Assembly: GCA_964556255.1 (NCBI GenBank)
Contig: CAZKVQ010000041.1
Location: forward strand, 1-26,400
DNA: 26,400 nt
Origin: JACJWR01 sp964556255
GTDB taxonomy: Bacteria > Actinomycetota > Actinomycetes > S36-B12 > UBA10799
Direction: 5' to 3'
Of this stretch, positions 23,894 to 26,400 are shown in pieces. Numbering within the stretch: position 1 is the first letter of the stretch; each line of letters begins with the position of its first letter. The position numbers were made by a program, and so were the translations under genes. Below the pieces are notes generated by a model, which searched no databases, was not told the origin of the DNA, and worked only from the letters and a program-made list of their open reading frames with translations.

Positions 23894-23922
23894 GATCCGA
23901 AACTAGCGCAGTCCGGATCGTG
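23891..23922 (-). promoter_or_regulatory. Leaderless MFS promoter inside a perfect inverted repeat
   Basis: CACGATCCG (23891-23899) and CGGATCGTG (23914-23922) are perfect 9-bp arms with a 14-nt spacer. On the minus strand the spacer holds TAGTTT (23905-23900), the -10 box, and the downstream arm ends in the GTG start codon (23893-23891). Bound protein would block both promoter and transcription start. It could also fold as a hairpin in read-through RNA from the protease gene, but there is no T-tract. Confidence 0.6.
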
Positions 23923-23994
23923 TCTTGAGCCAGCGCCAGTTGGCTCCTGCCAGTTTGTGAGGGTCGCCCGCAGGCGCATTGTTGAGCGGCCGGG

Positions 23995-26013
23995 TCAGCC
24001 CAGGGGGACCCAAGCGGTCACCACGGAGCGCCCCTTGACGGACGTTATGAGGCGCAGGTCCGCCTGCGCGGGACGCACCGGAACGTTCGGCCAAACGGTG
24101 AACCGGTACCAGTTGACCTTCGTCGTCTTCCCGACGTTGTTGTAGCTGATGTCCTTGGTTACCGACAGCCGGGTGCTGGTCAGTGAAACGGCCTTCTTCG
24201 TTGCCCGGTTGCGGATCTGGACGCGTACCGGCTGACCCGGATACGGAGCGAGTTGTGCCAACGCACTCGGATTGATGCCGCCGTCGACCCGGTAGACGTT
24301 CTTCACCCCGCTGGCGGCCACCGCGCTGACATAGGCGCCGCTATCTCCTTTGTGTCGGAAGAGTGTCCCGGGCGGCGCGGCATTCTCATCGCCAAGCGGA
24401 TACCAGACGTAGAAGGCACCGTCCTCGGCCAACTGTTTGCGCGACACCGTCAGAAATGCCGAGGCTGTGGCAGGTGGGGCCTCAACTTGCACGCCGTCAT
24501 CGGTACGGTCGGTGGAGTAGCCATAGGCGACGAATGAGGCAAGGTCGCTGTCGGCGCCCTTCTTCCAGGTCATCCGGAACGTGACGGCGCTTGCGGTGGA
24601 CTTGACGGGGGTCACCTTCAGAAGTGAGGGGCGCGACCTTGGGTCGATGTTGCCGAGGTAGGGCAAGTTGGTCCAGCCGGCATCCAAGTCGGCCCCGACA
24701 CGGCGATGGGCCACGACATGAATCCACCAGCGCCCATTCATCGGCGCGGACGCGACCATCTGAACGGCTTCGGCGCCGAGGTTGTAGCCGGTGGTTGCCT
24801 TCGTGGCCGTATTCAGCAGGGTGATGCTGTAGCCGGTCACGTTGCTCGTACCCGGCGCGTTCCAGCCGATGATGCCTTCTTTGGCGGGGTTCGTTGCCCA
24901 CCGCGTTGTGGTGGCCAATGTGTCGTGCGGCGTTACCGCGGTTGTTCCGCGTCCGGTCGCTGCGGCGATATCGAGCAGGCCATAGCCGTAGATGACGTCC
25001 GGTCCCGGAACACCAAGATCGTGCGCAGTGCCGTTCACGGCCGTGATGGCCTGGGCGACCGTCCAGTCGGGGTGCAGGCTGAAGATGTCGGCGAACGCCG
25101 CAGACACGTACGGGGTCGCCATAGACGTACCCGACATCATCTCGAAGCCGCCGCCGGGAACGGTGGACAGCACCTGATGTCCCGGCGCCGCGATGTCCAC
25201 GCTGGAGTTGAAGGTGGAGAAGAAGGCGTTGTTGTTCACAGCGTCTGTCGCGCCCACCTCGACGGCGTCCGCGCAGTTCCCGGGGTTGTTCGATTGGTTG
25301 CCGTCGATGCCACCATTGCCGGCGGCGACGACGGTGACGATGTTGCGCGCCTTCATCTTGGTGATCTCCGTGCACAGACGGGCCAATTGGACGGCATCGT
25401 CGTCGGGTGCTCCAGTAGATGAGGGCTCTGGCTGGTCGCCGCCGAGGCTCATGGAGAACACGCGGGCACCGTGATTCGCGGCGAACGCCATGCCCGCGAT
25501 CATGCCGTCAACAAAAGTGCGCGTCGTGAGCTTGTCATTGCCGAGCAGGCCGTCGAGGTTTATCGACATGATCCGCGCGTCGGGTGATGCGCCTGTGGTG
25601 CCGTGTCCGTCGTCCTTGGCGGCGATGATCCCAGCGACGTGGGTGCCGTGACCTTGCTTGTCGACGGTCTTGTTCGCCGGTGTGGGAGTCAAGACGAACG
25701 AGGTCCCGTTGGTACTGGTTACGGTCGCCCCGTCGACGAGCACACCCGACAGATCCGGATGGGTGGCATCGACGCCGGTGTCGAACGTCGCGACGGTCAC
25801 GCCGGCCCCGGCGCCCGCAGCGCGGGCGCGCGGTGCCCCGATGGCGGCCAACGCCCATTGGTTGGGGGTCAAATCGGATTGGCGCCACGCGGTGACCGGT
25901 CCGGGCAGGGCCGCTGAGGCCTCCGCCGGAGTCGCGCCACCGCTGCTCGTGGCGGCTAGCAGTCCTGCTGAAAGGGCTGCGATGAATGCGGTACGGCTGG
26001 CGAGGAGGCTCAT
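23995..26013 (-). CDS. Secreted subtilisin-like serine protease (S8)
   Basis: 672-aa exported protease. After a signal peptide (about 1-34, ending near EASAALP) there is no long propeptide: the catalytic domain starts by residue 72. The triad is D78 (FDTGVDATHPD), H122 (GHGTHVAG) and S297 (GTSMATP), with oxyanion N233 (AAGNGG). The S8 domain ends near 355 at GYGLLDIAAA. The last 315 residues are probably beta-rich modules: a fibronectin-III-like stretch (GIIGWNAPGTSNVTGYSITL) and others not assigned. They may bind cell wall or substrate. No C-terminal membrane helix is seen, so this is not a mycosin. The ATG at 26013 has only a weak GGAC; the promoter lies about 100 bp up. Confidence 0.93.
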   Translation of the reverse strand: MSLLASRTAFIAALSAGLLAATSSGGATPAEASAALPGPVTAWRQSDLTPNQWALAAIGAPRARAAGAGAGVTVATFDTGVDATHPDLSGVLVDGATVTSTNGTSFVLTPTPANKTVDKQGHGTHVAGIIAAKDDGHGTTGASPDARIMSINLDGLLGNDKLTTRTFVDGMIAGMAFAANHGARVFSMSLGGDQPEPSSTGAPDDDAVQLARLCTEITKMKARNIVTVVAAGNGGIDGNQSNNPGNCADAVEVGATDAVNNNAFFSTFNSSVDIAAPGHQVLSTVPGGGFEMMSGTSMATPYVSAAFADIFSLHPDWTVAQAITAVNGTAHDLGVPGPDVIYGYGLLDIAAATGRGTTAVTPHDTLATTTRWATNPAKEGIIGWNAPGTSNVTGYSITLLNTATKATTGYNLGAEAVQMVASAPMNGRWWIHVVAHRRVGADLDAGWTNLPYLGNIDPRSRPSLLKVTPVKSTASAVTFRMTWKKGADSDLASFVAYGYSTDRTDDGVQVEAPPATASAFLTVSRKQLAEDGAFYVWYPLGDENAAPPGTLFRHKGDSGAYVSAVAASGVKNVYRVDGGINPSALAQLAPYPGQPVRVQIRNRATKKAVSLTSTRLSVTKDISYNNVGKTTKVNWYRFTVWPNVPVRPAQADLRLITSVKGRSVVTAWVPLG

Positions 26014-26313
26014 GAATCCGACGTCCTGTCCACTGATGCGCAGGCGCGACTACTCGGATTCCACCCGTGACGCGTCCGCATCGCTCCCCCTACCGGTAGG
26101 CATCTCTCATTGTACGCCGGTCCAGCACATCCCTTCGTCGCCGCGGATGACCCCGAACACCCAAATTCTCAGTGGCGAACCACAGCATCGGCCGAGCGGA
26201 CGGCCGACGAGTCCCAGGACCTACCGGGGGTAGCCGGCCGTTATTGGCCAAGTAGGCTCTCGGGGACGGCGCGCCTCACGGCGCTGCTCGTCGGCGCGGC
26301 GCTTGCTGCGCAC
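26014..26313. other. Non-coding gap between protease and tRNA
   Basis: 300 bp with no credible gene. It holds the divergent control regions: a TACAAT box and palindrome for the protease (26089-26114), a related imperfect palindrome CTACC-GGG-GGTAG (26221-26233), and TAGGCT (near 26252), which could be the -10 box of the tRNA promoter. No other structure was found. Confidence 0.6.
26089..26114 (-). promoter_or_regulatory. Protease promoter with palindromic operator candidate
   Basis: On the minus strand TACAAT (26114-26109) is a strong -10 box. Eight bases further down begins a perfect 12-bp palindrome, CCTACCGGTAGG (26100-26089), at about +2 to +13 of the expected transcript. No good -35 is seen, which suggests an activator or alternative sigma factor. 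The leader to the ATG is about 88 nt. Confidence 0.5.
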
Positions 26314-26390
26314 GCCCTCGTAGCTCAGGTGGATAGAGCGACCGCCTCCTAAGCGGTAGGCCACGTGTTCGAATCACGTCGAGGGCACCA
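26314..26390 (+). tRNA. tRNA-Arg, anticodon CCU
   Basis: Full cloverleaf. The acceptor stem GCCCTCG (26314-26320) pairs with CGAGGGC (26380-26386), followed by A and an encoded CCA (26388-26390). The D arm is GCTC-AGGTGGATA-GAGC; the anticodon stem ACCGC/GCGGT encloses loop CTCCTAA, so the anticodon is CCU, reading AGG. The T arm contains the standard GTTCGAATC. The CCA is in the DNA. AGG is rare in such GC-rich genomes, so this is a minor-codon tRNA. Confidence 0.96.
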
Positions 26391-26400
26391 CTGGAGACCC

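Overview
The window is high-GC chromosomal DNA from an actinomycete-type bacterium. The evidence is the GC-rich codon use, a MerR-HTH/Mop regulator heading modABC, a P450 paired with a one-cluster ferredoxin, and many start codons with a TANNNT -10 box exactly 6 nt upstream (leaderless genes). Genus and family cannot be read from the sequence. I see no phage, transposon, CRISPR array, toxin-antitoxin pair or recognisable defence system. Most of the window is ordinary housekeeping and accessory metabolism.

Layout. 1-468: N-terminal part of an aldehyde dehydrogenase, with a GAF-domain regulator upstream (634-1935) and an inverted-repeat operator candidate between them. 2079-3296: a hotdog thioesterase convergent with a two-TM membrane protein. 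3365-6530: a tight molybdate operon, Mop regulator > modA > modB > modC, with stop/start overlaps at two of three junctions. 6623-7081: a DUF3574-like lipoprotein. 7192-9392: a TetR regulator divergent from a P450-ferredoxin pair. 9562-14371: envelope and secreted proteins (serine hydrolase, small secreted protein, LapA-like protein, 730-aa exported protein). 14426-18130: a polytopic membrane protein, then a translationally coupled RimK-like ATP-grasp protein and Kup potassium transporter. 18280-19738: an orphan branched-chain-amino-acid-type binding lipoprotein and a 76-aa hypothetical. 19849-23893: MFS transporter > membrane-anchored metallophosphoesterase > APC permease. 23995-26013: a secreted subtilisin. 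26314-26390: tRNA-Arg(CCU).

Working units. The modABC cluster is a complete molybdate importer with its own sensor. The P450 and ferredoxin overlap by four bases and probably form one redox unit controlled by the divergent TetR. The ATP-grasp and kup genes overlap at GTGA and are made from one message. The aldehyde dehydrogenase and the GAF protein are a plausible enzyme/regulator pair.

Most worth a second look: the ATP-grasp/Kup pair, whose ATP-grasp protein has lost the usual Glu-x-Asn metal motif; the recurrent leaderless promoter layout, including a divergent pair at 1933-2081; and perfect palindromes at the MFS start codon and at the subtilisin promoter. I found nothing I could defend as a wholly new system.
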